This document shows, piece by piece, positions 1 to 9,171 of a stretch of DNA of 54,926 bases. The stretch spans positions 1-54,926 of the forward strand of contig NZ_FXTK01000023.1 of the NCBI RefSeq assembly GCF_900182695.1. Direction: 5' to 3'. This DNA is from Paracoccus laeviglucosivorans (GTDB lineage: Bacteria; Pseudomonadota; Alphaproteobacteria; Rhodobacterales; Rhodobacteraceae). Under the pieces are notes generated by a model that ran no database searches, was not told the origin of the DNA, and saw only the letters and a program-made list of their open reading frames with translations. The number at the start of each line of letters is the position of its first letter. Position 1 is the stretch's first letter. Position numbers and translations under genes: made by a program.

Positions 1-98
1 GGGTGCGATGGGCCAGAGGCCGGCTCAGACGCAAATGTCGCGCCGCCCCCAACCCAGGAACCCGCGATCAGATGCTTGCCGTGCGGGGTGTATGTCAT
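1..98 (-). CDS. aldehyde dehydrogenase, N-terminal fragment (cut by window edge)
   Basis: Reading the minus strand from an ATG at 98 gives about 32 codons beginning MTYTPHGKHLIAGSWV, which resembles the N-terminus of NAD(P)-dependent aldehyde dehydrogenases of the alpha-ketoglutaric semialdehyde (2,5-dioxovalerate) type. A good ribosome binding site (GGAGAGGAG) lies about 6 bases upstream of the ATG. Only the N-terminal arm is present; the catalytic Cys and Glu are outside the window, so substrate cannot be judged. The gene is transcribed divergently from ugd. Family assignment rests on a short stretch and is moderately secure. Confidence 0.6.
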   Translation of the reverse strand, partial: MTYTPHGKHLIAGSWVGGGATFASEPASGPSH

Positions 99-238
99 GG
101 CGGGCTCCTCTCCCATAATGTGATCGGGTGTTTGATGGCAGATTGATATATCAGTTACAAGACCGCTTGCCGAAACGGCCTTTCTGCTGGTGCCCCGGCT
201 GTGCTAGGTCTTGCCCAAACAACAGGCGGATGCCTCAG

Positions 239-1405
239 ATGAAGATTGCCGTAGCAGGGCTTGGTTACGTCGGCATGTCGATTGCCGTGCTTTTGTCCCA
301 AGCCAACAAGGTTGTGGCGCTGGACGTGAATGCGGCAAGGGTCGCACAGGTCAACGAACGCCGCTCTCCCATCGAAGATGCCGAAATCTCGGACTGGCTG
401 GCCAGCAAGACGCTGGACCTGACCGCCACCACCGACCCCGCCGAGGCGTTGGAGGGGGCAAGCTTCGTCATCGTGGCGACGCCCACGAATTACGACGCCC
501 GTTCGCACCACTTCGACACCTCTAGCGTCGAACAGGTCATCGCTCTGGCGCGCACCTACGCCCCCGAGGCGACGATCGTCGTCAAATCTACCGTCCCCGT
601 CGGCTTCGTCACCGAGATGCGCGGGCTGACCGGCTATGACGGCATCCTGTTTTCGCCCGAGTTCCTGCGCGAAGGCCGGGCGCTTTACGACAACCTGCAC
701 CCCTCGCGCATCGTGGTCGGCGACCACGGCCCTGCTGCGCATCAACTGGCCGATCTGCTGGTCGAAGGCGCGATCCGCAAGGACATGCCCGTCTTGTTCA
801 CCGGCGCGGTCGAGGCCGAGGCGATCAAGCTGTTCTCCAACACCTATCTTGCGCTGCGCGTGGCCTATTTCAACGAGCTGGACAGCTATTCCATGTCGCG
901 CGAACTGAACACGCGCGAGATCATCGAAGGCGTCAGTCTGGACCCGCGCATCGGCGATCACTACAACAATCCCAGCTTTGGTTATGGCGGCTATTGCCTG
1001 CCCAAGGACACCAAGCAGCTTTTGGCGAACTATGATCAGGTACCGCAGAACCTGATTGCGGCGGTCGTGGAATCGAACCGCACCCGCAAGGATTTCATCG
1101 CCGACCAGATCATCGCGCGTCAGCCCCGGCTGGTGGGTGTGCATCGGCTGGTGATGAAGGCAGGATCCGACAATTTCCGCGACAGCTCGATCCAAGGCAT
1201 CATGAAGCGGATCAAGGCCAAGGGCATCCAGTGCATCGTCTATGAGCCGGTGCTTCAGGATGACCATTTCTTTCACAGCCCCGTCATCCGCGACCTTGCC
1301 GAATTCAAGGAAAAGGCCGATCTGATCATCGCGAACCGCCTGACCAGCGAACTGATGGATGTGCGCGACAAGGTCTATACCCGCGACCTGTTCGGGATCG
1401 ACTGA
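239..1405 (+). CDS. ugd: UDP-glucose 6-dehydrogenase
   Basis: Oxidises UDP-glucose to UDP-glucuronate with two NAD+ in the cytoplasm, for exopolysaccharide or LPS sugars. The protein opens with the Rossmann motif GLGYVG (residues 7-12) and has the catalytic cysteine motif [10 protein letters not shown] with Cys253. At 388 aa it matches the short bacterial Ugd form. The frame is open 37 codons further upstream, but that part has no family character, so ATG 239 is taken as the start; the ribosome binding site there is weak. The stop overlaps the next start (TGATG), so the epimerase is probably translationally coupled. The call is secure from motifs and length. Confidence 0.93.
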   Translation: MKIAVAGLGYVGMSIAVLLSQANKVVALDVNAARVAQVNERRSPIEDAEISDWLASKTLDLTATTDPAEALEGASFVIVATPTNYDARSHHFDTSSVEQVIALARTYAPEATIVVKSTVPVGFVTEMRGLTGYDGILFSPEFLREGRALYDNLHPSRIVVGDHGPAAHQLADLLVEGAIRKDMPVLFTGAVEAEAIKLFSNTYLALRVAYFNELDSYSMSRELNTREIIEGVSLDPRIGDHYNNPSFGYGGYCLPKDTKQLLANYDQVPQNLIAAVVESNRTRKDFIADQIIARQPRLVGVHRLVMKAGSDNFRDSSIQGIMKRIKAKGIQCIVYEPVLQDDHFFHSPVIRDLAEFKEKADLIIANRLTSELMDVRDKVYTRDLFGID

Positions 1406-2400
1406 TGCGTGTGCTGATTACCGGATCGGCGGGTTTCATCGGCTATCATCTGGCCGAACTGCTGCTGGACGAAGGCGCGCAGGTGATCGGTCTTGATGCC
1501 CATGAAGCCTATTACGACACCGCGCTGAAAGCCGCGCGCGAAGACCGCCTGACGTGTCGCCCCGGCTTCACCCCGATCCACGCCCGGATCGAGGAGCCGG
1601 GGCTTCTGGCCGACATCTTCGCCACGCATCGTCCCGACATGGTGGTGCATCTGGCGGCGCAGGCGGGCGTGCGCCATTCCATCGACAATCCGCGCGCCTA
1701 TCTGCAATCGAACATCATCGGCACGTTCGAACTGCTTGAGGCAGCGCGGGCGCATCCGCCGCGGCATATGCTGCTGGCCTCAACCAGTTCGGCATATGGC
1801 GCGAATACGCAGATGCCTTATCGCGAAACCGACAAGGCCGATGCGCAGATGTCGTTCTATGCGGCATCCAAGAAATCGACCGAGGCCTTTGCCCACAGCT
1901 ATGCCCATCTGTTCGGCTTGCCGGTCACGATGTTTCGGTTCTTTACCGTCTATGGGCCGTGGGGTCGCCCGGATATGGCGCCCTGGCTGTTCACCAGCGC
2001 GATCATGGCTGGCAAGCCGATCAAGGTCTTCAACCACGGCGACATGCGGCGCGATTTTACCTTTGTCACCGATCTGGTCCGCGCGATCCGCCTGCTGATG
2101 GATGCGGTTCCCGGCAATGCGCCCGTCGGTCCCGAAGACAGCCTGTCGCCGGTCGCGCCCTTCCGCGTCGTGAATATCGGCAATGGCAGCCCGGTTGAGC
2201 TTCTGGACTTCATCGCCGCAATCGAGGATGCGACCGGGCGCAAGGCCATTCGCGATCTGTTGCCCATGCAGCCCGGCGACGTGCCTGCGACCTGGGCCGA
2301 TACGACGCTTTTGCGCCGCCTGACCGGCTATGCGCCGCAGACGCCCATCGGCAAGGGCGTCGCGGCCTATGTCGAATGGTTCCGCAGCTATTACCGCTGA
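1405..2400 (+). CDS. NAD-dependent epimerase, probable UDP-glucuronate 4-epimerase
   Basis: Extended short-chain dehydrogenase of 331 aa. The N-terminal GSAGFIG (residues 7-13) binds NAD, STSSAYG (127-132 region) holds the catalytic Ser/Thr, and Y152xxxK156 is the catalytic pair. The pattern MRRDFTFVTDLV and the position right behind ugd fit a UDP-glucuronate 4-epimerase making UDP-galacturonate. That substrate is an inference from the neighbour; UDP-glucose 4-epimerase or dTDP-glucose dehydratase relatives are alternatives. It overlaps the ugd stop by one base and so forms a two-gene operon. Confidence 0.85.
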   Translation: MRVLITGSAGFIGYHLAELLLDEGAQVIGLDAHEAYYDTALKAAREDRLTCRPGFTPIHARIEEPGLLADIFATHRPDMVVHLAAQAGVRHSIDNPRAYLQSNIIGTFELLEAARAHPPRHMLLASTSSAYGANTQMPYRETDKADAQMSFYAASKKSTEAFAHSYAHLFGLPVTMFRFFTVYGPWGRPDMAPWLFTSAIMAGKPIKVFNHGDMRRDFTFVTDLVRAIRLLMDAVPGNAPVGPEDSLSPVAPFRVVNIGNGSPVELLDFIAAIEDATGRKAIRDLLPMQPGDVPATWADTTLLRRLTGYAPQTPIGKGVAAYVEWFRSYYR

Positions 2401-2447
2401 CCCCCTTGCGCCCGTCCTGCGGGATGCTTAGGCTCATGTCACGATTT

Positions 2448-2538
2448 CTACACTTGGGGGGCCTTGAACGAGGCTGAGAGGTGCTTGGCACCGACCCATC
2501 GAACCTGATCCGGGTCATGCCGGCGTAGGGAAGGGTAG
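2448..2538 (+). promoter_or_regulatory. TPP riboswitch (THI element)
   Basis: The conserved THI core is plain: GGCTGAGAGG at 2472-2481, then GACCCATCGAACCTGATC (2493 onward) and ATGCCGGCGTAGGGAA ending at about 2532. Short flanking bases CTA (2448) and TAG (2538) can close the P1 stem. It sits directly upstream of thiD and the rest of the thiamine operon, so thiamine pyrophosphate should repress that operon. Confidence 0.95.
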
Positions 2539-2554
2539 AGCCGCACCGGAGCCC

Positions 2555-2589
2555 AAAGGGGCCAGCACGCGCGCGCATCCCCCCTTTTT
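2555..2589 (+). terminator. hairpin plus T-run, likely riboswitch expression platform
   Basis: AAAGGGG (2555-2561) can pair with CCCCTTT (2581-2587), followed by two more T residues. It lies between the TPP aptamer and thiD. A terminator or start-masking hairpin that forms when TPP is bound is the natural reading; the loop is long (19 bases) and the T-run short, so the mechanism is uncertain. Confidence 0.45.
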
Positions 2590-2620
2590 GCCACATGGTC
2601 CGGCGCGTGAAAGGCGGGCC

Positions 2621-3424
2621 ATGACTGCGACTGCATATCCCATCGCCCTGACGATCGCCGGGTCGGACAGCGGCGGCGGCGCGGGGATTCAGGCTGATCT
2701 GAAGGCGTTTTCGGCGCTGGGTGTCTATGGCGCGTCTGTGATCACAGCCCTGACCGCGCAGAACACGCGCGCCGTGACTGCGGTTCAGGCTGTCAGCCCC
2801 GACATGGTTCTGGCCCAGCTGGACGCGGTTTTCGACGATCTGGACGTGGCTGCCATCAAGATCGGGATGCTGGGTGGCGCGGATGTGATCACAGCCGTCG
2901 CGGCGCGCCTGCGTGGCATCGATATTCCCATCGTGCTGGATCCGGTGATGATCGCGAAATCTGGCGATGCGCTGTTGCCTGACGACGCGGTGGGCGCGCT
3001 GCGCGACCAGCTGCTGCCCTTGGCCACCGTCCTGACCCCGAACCTGCCCGAAGCCGCGCGTCTGCTGGACACCTCCGCCGCAAGCGATGACCAGATGGCC
3101 GCGCAAGGTCAGGCGCTGCGCGCACTTGGCCCCTTGCATGTGCTGATGAAGGGCGGTCACGCGGCGGGCGGCACCTGCACCGACCTGCTGATCGGCCCGG
3201 AAACCCTGACCCTGACCGCGCCGCGCCATGCCACGAACAACACCCATGGCACGGGGTGTTCGTTGTCCTCGGCCATTGCGGCAGGGTTGGCGCGGGGGCT
3301 GGCGGTTGCGGACGCCGTGACGCAGGCACATGACTGGTTGCAAGGCGCAATCGCGGGCGCAGACAGATTGCGCGTCGGCCAGGGCCACGGCCCGGTGCAT
3401 CACTTCCACAGGCAATGGCCATGA
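2621..3424 (+). CDS. thiD: hydroxymethylpyrimidine / phosphomethylpyrimidine kinase
   Basis: Phosphorylates HMP and HMP-P to HMP-PP, the pyrimidine half of thiamine. The 267-aa protein has the ribokinase-like N-terminal motif [13 protein letters not shown] and the C-terminal anion-hole motif [15 protein letters not shown] 2621 is chosen; upstream TTG 2588 lies in the riboswitch expression platform. First gene of the thiamine operon; its stop overlaps thiO (ATGA). thiC is not in the window, so HMP must come from elsewhere in the genome or from salvage by the downstream transporter. Confidence 0.94.
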   Translation: MTATAYPIALTIAGSDSGGGAGIQADLKAFSALGVYGASVITALTAQNTRAVTAVQAVSPDMVLAQLDAVFDDLDVAAIKIGMLGGADVITAVAARLRGIDIPIVLDPVMIAKSGDALLPDDAVGALRDQLLPLATVLTPNLPEAARLLDTSAASDDQMAAQGQALRALGPLHVLMKGGHAAGGTCTDLLIGPETLTLTAPRHATNNTHGTGCSLSSAIAAGLARGLAVADAVTQAHDWLQGAIAGADRLRVGQGHGPVHHFHRQWP

Positions 3425-4383
3425 GCGACGTCACCATCCTTGGCGCGGGCGTCCTTGGCCTTGCCATCGCGACCGAGTTGCGGGACCGGGGCATCACCCC
3501 GCGCATCATCGACCCGAACGGCGCCCCCGGACCCCATGGCTGTTCGTGGTGGGCGGGCGGCATGTTGGCCCCCCATTGCGAAAGCGAAAGCGCCGAGCCT
3601 GCGGTGGTGCGCCTTGGCGCAGATGCCGCCGAATGGTGGCAGGCGCATGGCGCGCAGGTCACGCATCGCGGCACGCTGGTTCTGGCCATGTCGCGCGACC
3701 GGGCCGAACTGGACCGTTTCGCCCGCATGACCGACGCGCATCGCACCGTCAGCGCAGATGACATCGCGGCCTTGGAACCCGAACTGGGCACGCGCATCTC
3801 GCGCGGGTTGTTCTATGAAACCGAAGGCCACCTGAACCCGCGTCAGGCGCTTGCCGCGCTGCGCGACGGCTTGCACATCGAAACCCAAGGTCAGCCCAGC
3901 GGCCTGATCGTCGATGCGCGCGGCCTGTCTGCCCGCGACGCCCTGCCCGATCTGCGCGGCGTCCGCGGTGAGATGATGGTGATCCGCTGCCCCGAGGTCC
4001 AACTTACCCGCACCATCCGCCTGCTGCATCCGCGCATCCCGCTATATATCGTGCCGCGCGGCGACGGCATCTACATGCTGGGTGCCACCATGCTGGAGAC
4101 GGGCGCGAAATCCCGCGTCACCGCCCGCGCGGCGGTCGAATTGCTGTCAGCCGCCTATGCCCTGCATTCCGCCTTTGCCGAGGCCGAAATCCTTGAGCTT
4201 GGCGCCGATGCCCGCCCCGCATTCCCCGACAACCTGCCGCGTCTGCGCAGGCGCGGGAACACGCTTTATGCAAACGGCCTTTATCGCCACGGCTATCTTC
4301 TGGCCCCCGCCGTGGCCCGCATGGCTGCCGATCACATCACCCTTGGGACCAGACCGGAGTTCATGGATGAAGATCACCCTTAA
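3421..4383 (+). CDS. thiO: glycine oxidase ThiO, FAD-dependent
   Basis: Oxidises glycine to the dehydroglycine imine used for thiazole formation by ThiG. The protein starts with an FAD-binding [12 protein letters not shown] motif within the first 20 residues and has a DAAO-type C-terminus ([15 protein letters not shown]). Length 320 aa is normal. The start may be ATG 3415 or ATG 3421; the latter gives the 4-base ATGA overlap used throughout this operon. Presence of ThiO rather than ThiH means an oxygen-dependent thiazole route. Confidence 0.9.
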   Translation: MSDVTILGAGVLGLAIATELRDRGITPRIIDPNGAPGPHGCSWWAGGMLAPHCESESAEPAVVRLGADAAEWWQAHGAQVTHRGTLVLAMSRDRAELDRFARMTDAHRTVSADDIAALEPELGTRISRGLFYETEGHLNPRQALAALRDGLHIETQGQPSGLIVDARGLSARDALPDLRGVRGEMMVIRCPEVQLTRTIRLLHPRIPLYIVPRGDGIYMLGATMLETGAKSRVTARAAVELLSAAYALHSAFAEAEILELGADARPAFPDNLPRLRRRGNTLYANGLYRHGYLLAPAVARMAADHITLGTRPEFMDEDHP

Positions 4384-4561
4384 CGGAGAGACGCGCGAGT
4401 TGACCGGCCCGACCGTGCAGGACGCCTTGGCCGAAATCGGGCTGGCCGGGGCCAAGGTCGCCACCGCCCTGAACGGTGCGTTTCTGCCTGCGGGCCTGCG
4501 CGGCGAAATCCTGAAAGACGGCGACGCGCTGGAAGTGGTCGCGCCCATGCAAGGGGGCTAA
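4367..4561 (+). CDS. thiS: sulfur carrier protein ThiS
   Basis: A 64-aa ubiquitin-fold protein that carries sulfur as a C-terminal thiocarboxylate. It begins [12 protein letters not shown] and ends in the diagnostic Gly-Gly (PMQGG). The ATG at 4367 lies inside the end of thiO, giving a 17-base overlap; the same frame is open further upstream but only as a shadow of thiO. ThiF adenylates the C-terminus and ThiG uses the product. Confidence 0.93.
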   Translation: MKITLNGETRELTGPTVQDALAEIGLAGAKVATALNGAFLPAGLRGEILKDGDALEVVAPMQGG

Positions 4562-4562
4562 G

Positions 4563-5327
4563 ATGCCGGTATTCTATGGAACCGAAGTCGCAAACCCGCT
4601 GATGCTGGGCACAGCGCTTTACCCCTCGCCCGCGATCATGGCGGATGCGTTTCGCGCATCTGGCGCGGGCATCGCCACGGTCAGCCTGCGGCGCGAAGGC
4701 GGCGGGGGCCAGGATTTCCATGCGCTGATCCGGGGGCTTTCGATCCCCGTTCTGCCCAACACCGCCGGTTGCCATTCCGTGCGCGAGGCAGTGACCACCG
4801 CCCAGATGGCCCGCGAATTGTTCGACACGCCATGGATCAAGCTTGAGGTGATCCGCGACGACGACACGCTTTGCCCCGACGTGATCGCGCTGGTCGAAGC
4901 CGCGCGCATCCTGTCCGATGACGGCTTTCAGGTCTTTCCCTATTGCACCGAGGATCTGTCGGTCTGCGGCCGTCTGCTGGATGCGGGCTGTCAGGTGCTG
5001 ATGCCTTGGGGCGCGCCCATCGGCTCGGGTCGTGGGCTGAACAACCCTTACGGTCTGCGCAGCCTGCGGGCGCATTTCCCTGATGTGCCGCTGGTCGTGG
5101 ATGCGGGCATCGGCCTGCCCAGCCACGCGGCGCAGGCGATGGAACTGGGCTATGACGCGGTGCTTTTGAACACCGCAGTCGCCAAGGCGGGCGATTCGGT
5201 CGCGATGGCCCGCGCGATGGCGCTGGCGATACAGGCGGGGCAATTGGCCCATGCTGCAAATCCCATCGAGGCGCGGGATATGGCCGCGCCCTCGACCCCT
5301 CTTTTCGGCATGGCGGTGCTTTCGTGA
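4563..5327 (+). CDS. thiG: thiazole synthase ThiG
   Basis: Condenses dehydroglycine, ThiS thiocarboxylate and deoxyxylulose 5-phosphate into thiazole phosphate. It is a TIM-barrel protein of 254 aa, the usual size. Lys93 in PWIKLEVI is the Schiff-base lysine position; the phosphate-binding [18 protein letters not shown] stretch is also present. It starts one base after thiS and overlaps thiE by 4 bases. Confidence 0.94.
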   Translation: MPVFYGTEVANPLMLGTALYPSPAIMADAFRASGAGIATVSLRREGGGGQDFHALIRGLSIPVLPNTAGCHSVREAVTTAQMARELFDTPWIKLEVIRDDDTLCPDVIALVEAARILSDDGFQVFPYCTEDLSVCGRLLDAGCQVLMPWGAPIGSGRGLNNPYGLRSLRAHFPDVPLVVDAGIGLPSHAAQAMELGYDAVLLNTAVAKAGDSVAMARAMALAIQAGQLAHAANPIEARDMAAPSTPLFGMAVLS

Positions 5328-5920
5328 AACTCCCCCGGTTCTACCCGATTTTCGACAGTTCGGACTGGCTGCGCCTTGCGCTGCCTTTGGGCGTCAAGCT
5401 GGTGCAGATCCGCATCAAGGATCAGGCGCCGGCCAGGCTGCTGGGCGAACTGGCGCTGTGCCATGAACTTTGCCGCGAACACGGTGCCACGCTGGTCGTC
5501 AACGACCATTGGCGCGAAGCGATAGATCTGGGCTGTGATTTCCTGCATCTGGGGCAGGAAGATCTGGACGTGGCCGATCTGCCTGCGATCCGCCGTGCCG
5601 GATTGCGGCTGGGCATTTCGACCCATGACCATGCCGAACTGGACCGGGCGCTGGCCTTGCGGCCCGATTATATCGCGCTGGGTCCGGTCTGGCCCACGAT
5701 CCTGAAAAAGATGAAATGGGAAAAACAGGGGCTGGACCGGGTTCGCGAATGGCGCAAGCTGGTCGGACAGACACCGCTGATAGCCATCGGCGGCGTGACC
5801 CCGGAACGCGCGCTTGAGGCGTTTGCGGCGGGGGCGGATGTAGCATCCGCCGTGACCGACATCACCCTGAACCCCGATCCCAAGGGACGTATCCGCGAAT
5901 GGCTGACGGCAACGCGATGA
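5324..5920 (+). CDS. thiE: thiamine phosphate synthase
   Basis: Joins HMP-PP and thiazole phosphate into thiamine phosphate. 198 aa, with the family signatures [18 protein letters not shown] and ALGPVWPT. The start codon is GTG at 5324, overlapping the thiG stop. The C-terminal phosphate-binding segment [10 protein letters not shown] is intact. Confidence 0.9.
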   Translation: MKLPRFYPIFDSSDWLRLALPLGVKLVQIRIKDQAPARLLGELALCHELCREHGATLVVNDHWREAIDLGCDFLHLGQEDLDVADLPAIRRAGLRLGISTHDHAELDRALALRPDYIALGPVWPTILKKMKWEKQGLDRVREWRKLVGQTPLIAIGGVTPERALEAFAAGADVASAVTDITLNPDPKGRIREWLTATR

Positions 5921-6876
5921 ACCGCTATCTTCGCCAGATGGTCCTGCCCGAAGTCGGCGCAGGCGGACAGGACCGGATCGAGGCCGCCCATGTGCTGATC
6001 GTGGGCGCGGGCGGGCTTGGCGTGCCGGCGTTGCAATATCTGGCCGGGGCGGGCATCGGGCGGATCACCCTGATCGACGCCGATACGGTCGAGGAAACGA
6101 ACCTGCACCGCCAGCCGCTTTACCGCATGAAGGATGTCGGCCTGCCGAAAGCCCGCGCCGCAGCGCAGGCGGTGGCACGGCTGAACCCCTTGGTCAGGGT
6201 TCATGCGCTGATTGACCGGCTGACACCCGCAAACGCGCCCGCGCTGGTGACGGCTGCGGACATCGTGCTGGATTGCGCCGACAGCTATGCCGCCAGCTAC
6301 ACGCTGTCGGATGCCTGTCTGGCTTTGGGTCGGCCGCTGATCTCGGCCTCGGCTCTGGGTTTGTCAGGCTATGTCGGGGGCTTCTGTGGGGGCGCACCCA
6401 GCCTGCGCGCGGTTTTTCCCGATGCCCCCGACAGCGGCCAGACCTGCGCCACGGCGGGCGTGCTTGGCCCCGTGGTGGGGATGCTGGGCGCGATGCAGGC
6501 GCAGATGGCGCTGGGGGTGATGCTTGGGCTGGCCCCTTCGCCGCTGGGTCAGATGACGCGGCTGGACAATGGCCGCATCACGCAATTCCGTTTCGACAAC
6601 GCGCCGGAAACACCCGGCCCCCGCTTTGTCGCGCTGGAGGATCTGCGCGAAACCGATCTGGTCATCGACCTGCGCCCCAAGGACGAGGCGCCGAGAAAAG
6701 CCACCCCCGACGCCCTGCGCATTCCCGGCTATGGCGCGACCGGCCCCCTGCCCGACCCGGATCAGCGCGTCGTGCTGGCCTGCCGTTCCGGGCTGCGGTC
6801 ATGGCGTGCCGCCGATCAGCTTGCCCGCCGTTGGCCGGGCGAAATCACCCTTTTGGCCCTAGGAGATTCCGAATGA
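5917..6876 (+). CDS. thiF: ThiF/MoeB-type adenylyltransferase with C-terminal rhodanese-like domain
   Basis: E1-like enzyme that adenylates the ThiS C-terminus. Residues 1-240 or so form the HesA/MoeB/ThiF domain: N-terminal RYLRQM, the nucleotide loop GAGGLG, and TCATAGVLGP. The last 80 residues form a rhodanese-like domain with the loop CRSGLRS, able to carry the sulfur itself. Oddity: at the segment that normally reads CxxCLFP the protein has LRAVFP, so at least one zinc CxxC of the family appears lost. ATG 5917 is used (ATGA overlap with thiE); ATG 5899 is an alternative. Confidence 0.87.
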   Translation: MNRYLRQMVLPEVGAGGQDRIEAAHVLIVGAGGLGVPALQYLAGAGIGRITLIDADTVEETNLHRQPLYRMKDVGLPKARAAAQAVARLNPLVRVHALIDRLTPANAPALVTAADIVLDCADSYAASYTLSDACLALGRPLISASALGLSGYVGGFCGGAPSLRAVFPDAPDSGQTCATAGVLGPVVGMLGAMQAQMALGVMLGLAPSPLGQMTRLDNGRITQFRFDNAPETPGPRFVALEDLRETDLVIDLRPKDEAPRKATPDALRIPGYGATGPLPDPDQRVVLACRSGLRSWRAADQLARRWPGEITLLALGDSE

Positions 6877-7808
6877 AGCAATTCACCCTTGCCGCCCTGC
6901 TGGCCACCCTTGCGAACCCCGCACTGGCGCAGGACAAGGTCACGCTGATGCTGGACTGGTTCGTGAACCCCGACCACGCCCCGATCATCGTGGCGCAGGA
7001 AAAGGGCTTCTTCACCGATGAGGGCCTTGAGGTCGAGGTCGTGGCCCCCGCCGACCCTGCAGACCCGCCGAAACTGGTCGCCGCCGGTCGCGCCGATTAC
7101 GCCATCAGCTATCAGCCGCAACTGCATCTGCAGGTCCATGAAGGGCTGCCGCTGAAACGCATCGGAACGCTGATCGCCACCCCCCTGAACTGCCTGATGG
7201 TGCGCGATAACGGGCCGCAGACCATCGCCGAGCTGAAGGGCAAGAAGATTGGCTATTCCGTCTCGGGCGTCGAGGAGGCGCTGGTGGGTGCCATCCTGAA
7301 GACCGCCGACCTGACCTTGGACGACGTGGAAATGATCAACGTCAACTGGTCGCTGTCACCCGCCCTGATCGCAGGTCAGGTGGACGCGACCATCGGCGCC
7401 TATCGCAATTTCGAACTGACCCAGATGCGTCTGGAAGGCGCGACCGGCCGTTGCTTCTTTGTCGAGGAACAGGGCGTGCCGACTTATGACGAGCTGATCT
7501 TTGTCGCCAATCCCGCCAATCTGGATGTGGACCGAACCCGCCGCTTCCTGCACGCGGTCGAGCGCGGCGCACAATACATGGTCAACCACCCCGACGAGGC
7601 GTGGGAGCTGTTTTCCGCCACCGCGCCCGACCTCAAGGATGAGCTGAATGCCCAGGCGTGGAAGGACACCCTGCCCCGCTTTTCGCAAAGCCCCGCCGCG
7701 CTGGATCATGGCCGCTATGCCCGGTTCGAGGCGTTCCTCAAGGACGCGGGACTGGTTCCCGACATCTTGCCCGTCAGCGATCTGGCGATCGATGTAGGTG
7801 TCGAATGA
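6873..7808 (+). CDS. thiY: thiamine-precursor ABC transporter, periplasmic binding protein
   Basis: Sec signal peptide (MKQFTLAALLATLANPALAQ) followed by an NMT1/THI5-like domain with LDWFVNPDHAPI near the mature N-terminus. 311 aa. With the ATPase and permease genes downstream this is the ThiXYZ importer, which takes up formyl-aminopyrimidine or HMP for salvage. AGGAG at 6861 is its ribosome binding site, inside the end of thiF. Confidence 0.88.
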   Translation: MKQFTLAALLATLANPALAQDKVTLMLDWFVNPDHAPIIVAQEKGFFTDEGLEVEVVAPADPADPPKLVAAGRADYAISYQPQLHLQVHEGLPLKRIGTLIATPLNCLMVRDNGPQTIAELKGKKIGYSVSGVEEALVGAILKTADLTLDDVEMINVNWSLSPALIAGQVDATIGAYRNFELTQMRLEGATGRCFFVEEQGVPTYDELIFVANPANLDVDRTRRFLHAVERGAQYMVNHPDEAWELFSATAPDLKDELNAQAWKDTLPRFSQSPAALDHGRYARFEAFLKDAGLVPDILPVSDLAIDVGVE

Positions 7809-8476
7809 AATACGGACGCACGTTCACTCTGTGGCGCGAAAACGCGCGGCCCGATTGGGACAGCTATACCCGCCACAGCTTTGTCGAGCGGCTCAAGGAC
7901 GGTTCGCTGCCGCAATCTGCGTTCCTGAACTATCTGGCGCAGGACTACCTGTTCCTTAAGCACTTCGCACGGGCATGGGCGCTGGCGGTGGTCAAGGCCG
8001 ACGATCTGGACGAGATGCGGGCCTGTTCCGCCACGGTCGCGACCCTGCTGGATCACGAGATGTCGCTGCATGTCCAGACCTGCGCCAAGGCCGGCATCAG
8101 CGCCGACGCGCTGGAAAACGCGCAAGAGGCCACGACGACCATCGCCTATACCCGCTTCGTGATGGATGCGGGCTTTTCGGGCAGCTTTCTGGAACTGCTG
8201 GCCGCGCTGATGCCCTGCGTGCTGGGATACGGCGAAATCGGGCTGCGACTGGCGCGCGAAGCGTCCCACAAAACGCCCTATCGCGCGTGGATCGATACCT
8301 ATTCGGGCGCCGAATATCAGACGGCCTGCGCGCAGGCGGGTGCGCTTTTGGACCGGGCCATCGCCAAGCGGCTGGGTGACGATCCCGAAGCGACGCCGCT
8401 TTGGCACATGCTCTCGGACCGCTTTGGCACTGCCACCCGGCTTGAAGCGGACTTCTGGGAACTGGGCCGGCCATGA
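7805..8476 (+). CDS. tenA: thiaminase II / aminopyrimidine aminohydrolase TenA
   Basis: Hydrolyses aminopyrimidine derived from degraded thiamine to HMP. The 223-aa all-helical TenA fold shows Asp47 (AQDYLFLKHF), the catalytic Cys138 in LMPCVLGYGEIG and the C-terminal Glu in DFWELG. ATG 7805 overlaps the thiY stop. Its place between the binding protein and the ATPase of the precursor importer supports the salvage role. Confidence 0.9.
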   Translation: MKYGRTFTLWRENARPDWDSYTRHSFVERLKDGSLPQSAFLNYLAQDYLFLKHFARAWALAVVKADDLDEMRACSATVATLLDHEMSLHVQTCAKAGISADALENAQEATTTIAYTRFVMDAGFSGSFLELLAALMPCVLGYGEIGLRLAREASHKTPYRAWIDTYSGAEYQTACAQAGALLDRAIAKRLGDDPEATPLWHMLSDRFGTATRLEADFWELGRP

Positions 8477-9171
8477 CGGTATCGCTGCGCGGTCAGGCAT
8501 GGGTGGGCGATGCAGTGCTGTTCGCGCCGGTCGATCTGGTGTTGGAAACGGGTGGCTGGACCTGCCTGCTTGGCCCGTCGGGCGTGGGCAAGTCCACCAT
8601 CCTGCGCCTGATCGCGGGGCTGGAGACCGGCGTGCGGTTTCAGGGGCAGGTCAGCCACGACCTGCCCGTCGCGCTGATGGCGCAGGATGCGGGGCTGATC
8701 CCGTGGCTGGATGTGCCGGGCAATGTCACGCTGGGCGCAAGGCTGCGGGGCGATGCCGTGGATCTGGACCGGGCACGGGATCTGATCGCCCTTGTCGGAT
8801 TGGCGGATCGGGCGGACAGCCTGCCTGCGAACCTGTCCGGCGGCCAGCGCCAGCGTGTGGCACTGGCACGCACCCTGTTCGAAGACCGCCCGCTGGTTCT
8901 GCTGGACGAACCCTTCTCGGCGCTGGATGCGCGGACACGGGCGCAGATGCAGGATCTGGCGGCGCGGTTGCTGGCGGGACGCACCGTCCTTCTGGTCACG
9001 CATGACCCGCCCGAGGCAGCGCGGCTGGGCGACCGCATCCTGCTTTTACGCGAAACCGGGCTGACGGAATGGAACGCCCCCGCCGCCCGCATTCCGGGGA
9101 CCGCCCGCCCCTATGACGCGCCCGAGGTGCTGGCGCTGCAAGCCGAATTGATGCGGGGGATGATGGCATGA
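8473..9171 (+). CDS. thiZ: thiamine-precursor ABC transporter, ATP-binding protein
   Basis: 232-aa ABC ATPase with Walker A GPSGVGKST (about residues 34-42), signature LSGGQRQRVALART and Walker B LVLLDEPFSALD. It energises uptake with ThiY and ThiX. Four-base overlaps on both sides show tight coupling with tenA and thiX. Confidence 0.85.
   Translation: MTVSLRGQAWVGDAVLFAPVDLVLETGGWTCLLGPSGVGKSTILRLIAGLETGVRFQGQVSHDLPVALMAQDAGLIPWLDVPGNVTLGARLRGDAVDLDRARDLIALVGLADRADSLPANLSGGQRQRVALARTLFEDRPLVLLDEPFSALDARTRAQMQDLAARLLAGRTVLLVTHDPPEAARLGDRILLLRETGLTEWNAPAARIPGTARPYDAPEVLALQAELMRGMMA

Noticed and set aside
155..1276. 373-codon open frame antisense to ugd
   Set aside because: Shadow of ugd; composition and lack of motifs.
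2210..3415. 401-codon open frame antisense to thiD and the riboswitch
   Set aside because: Covers a clear riboswitch and thiD; no recognised domain.
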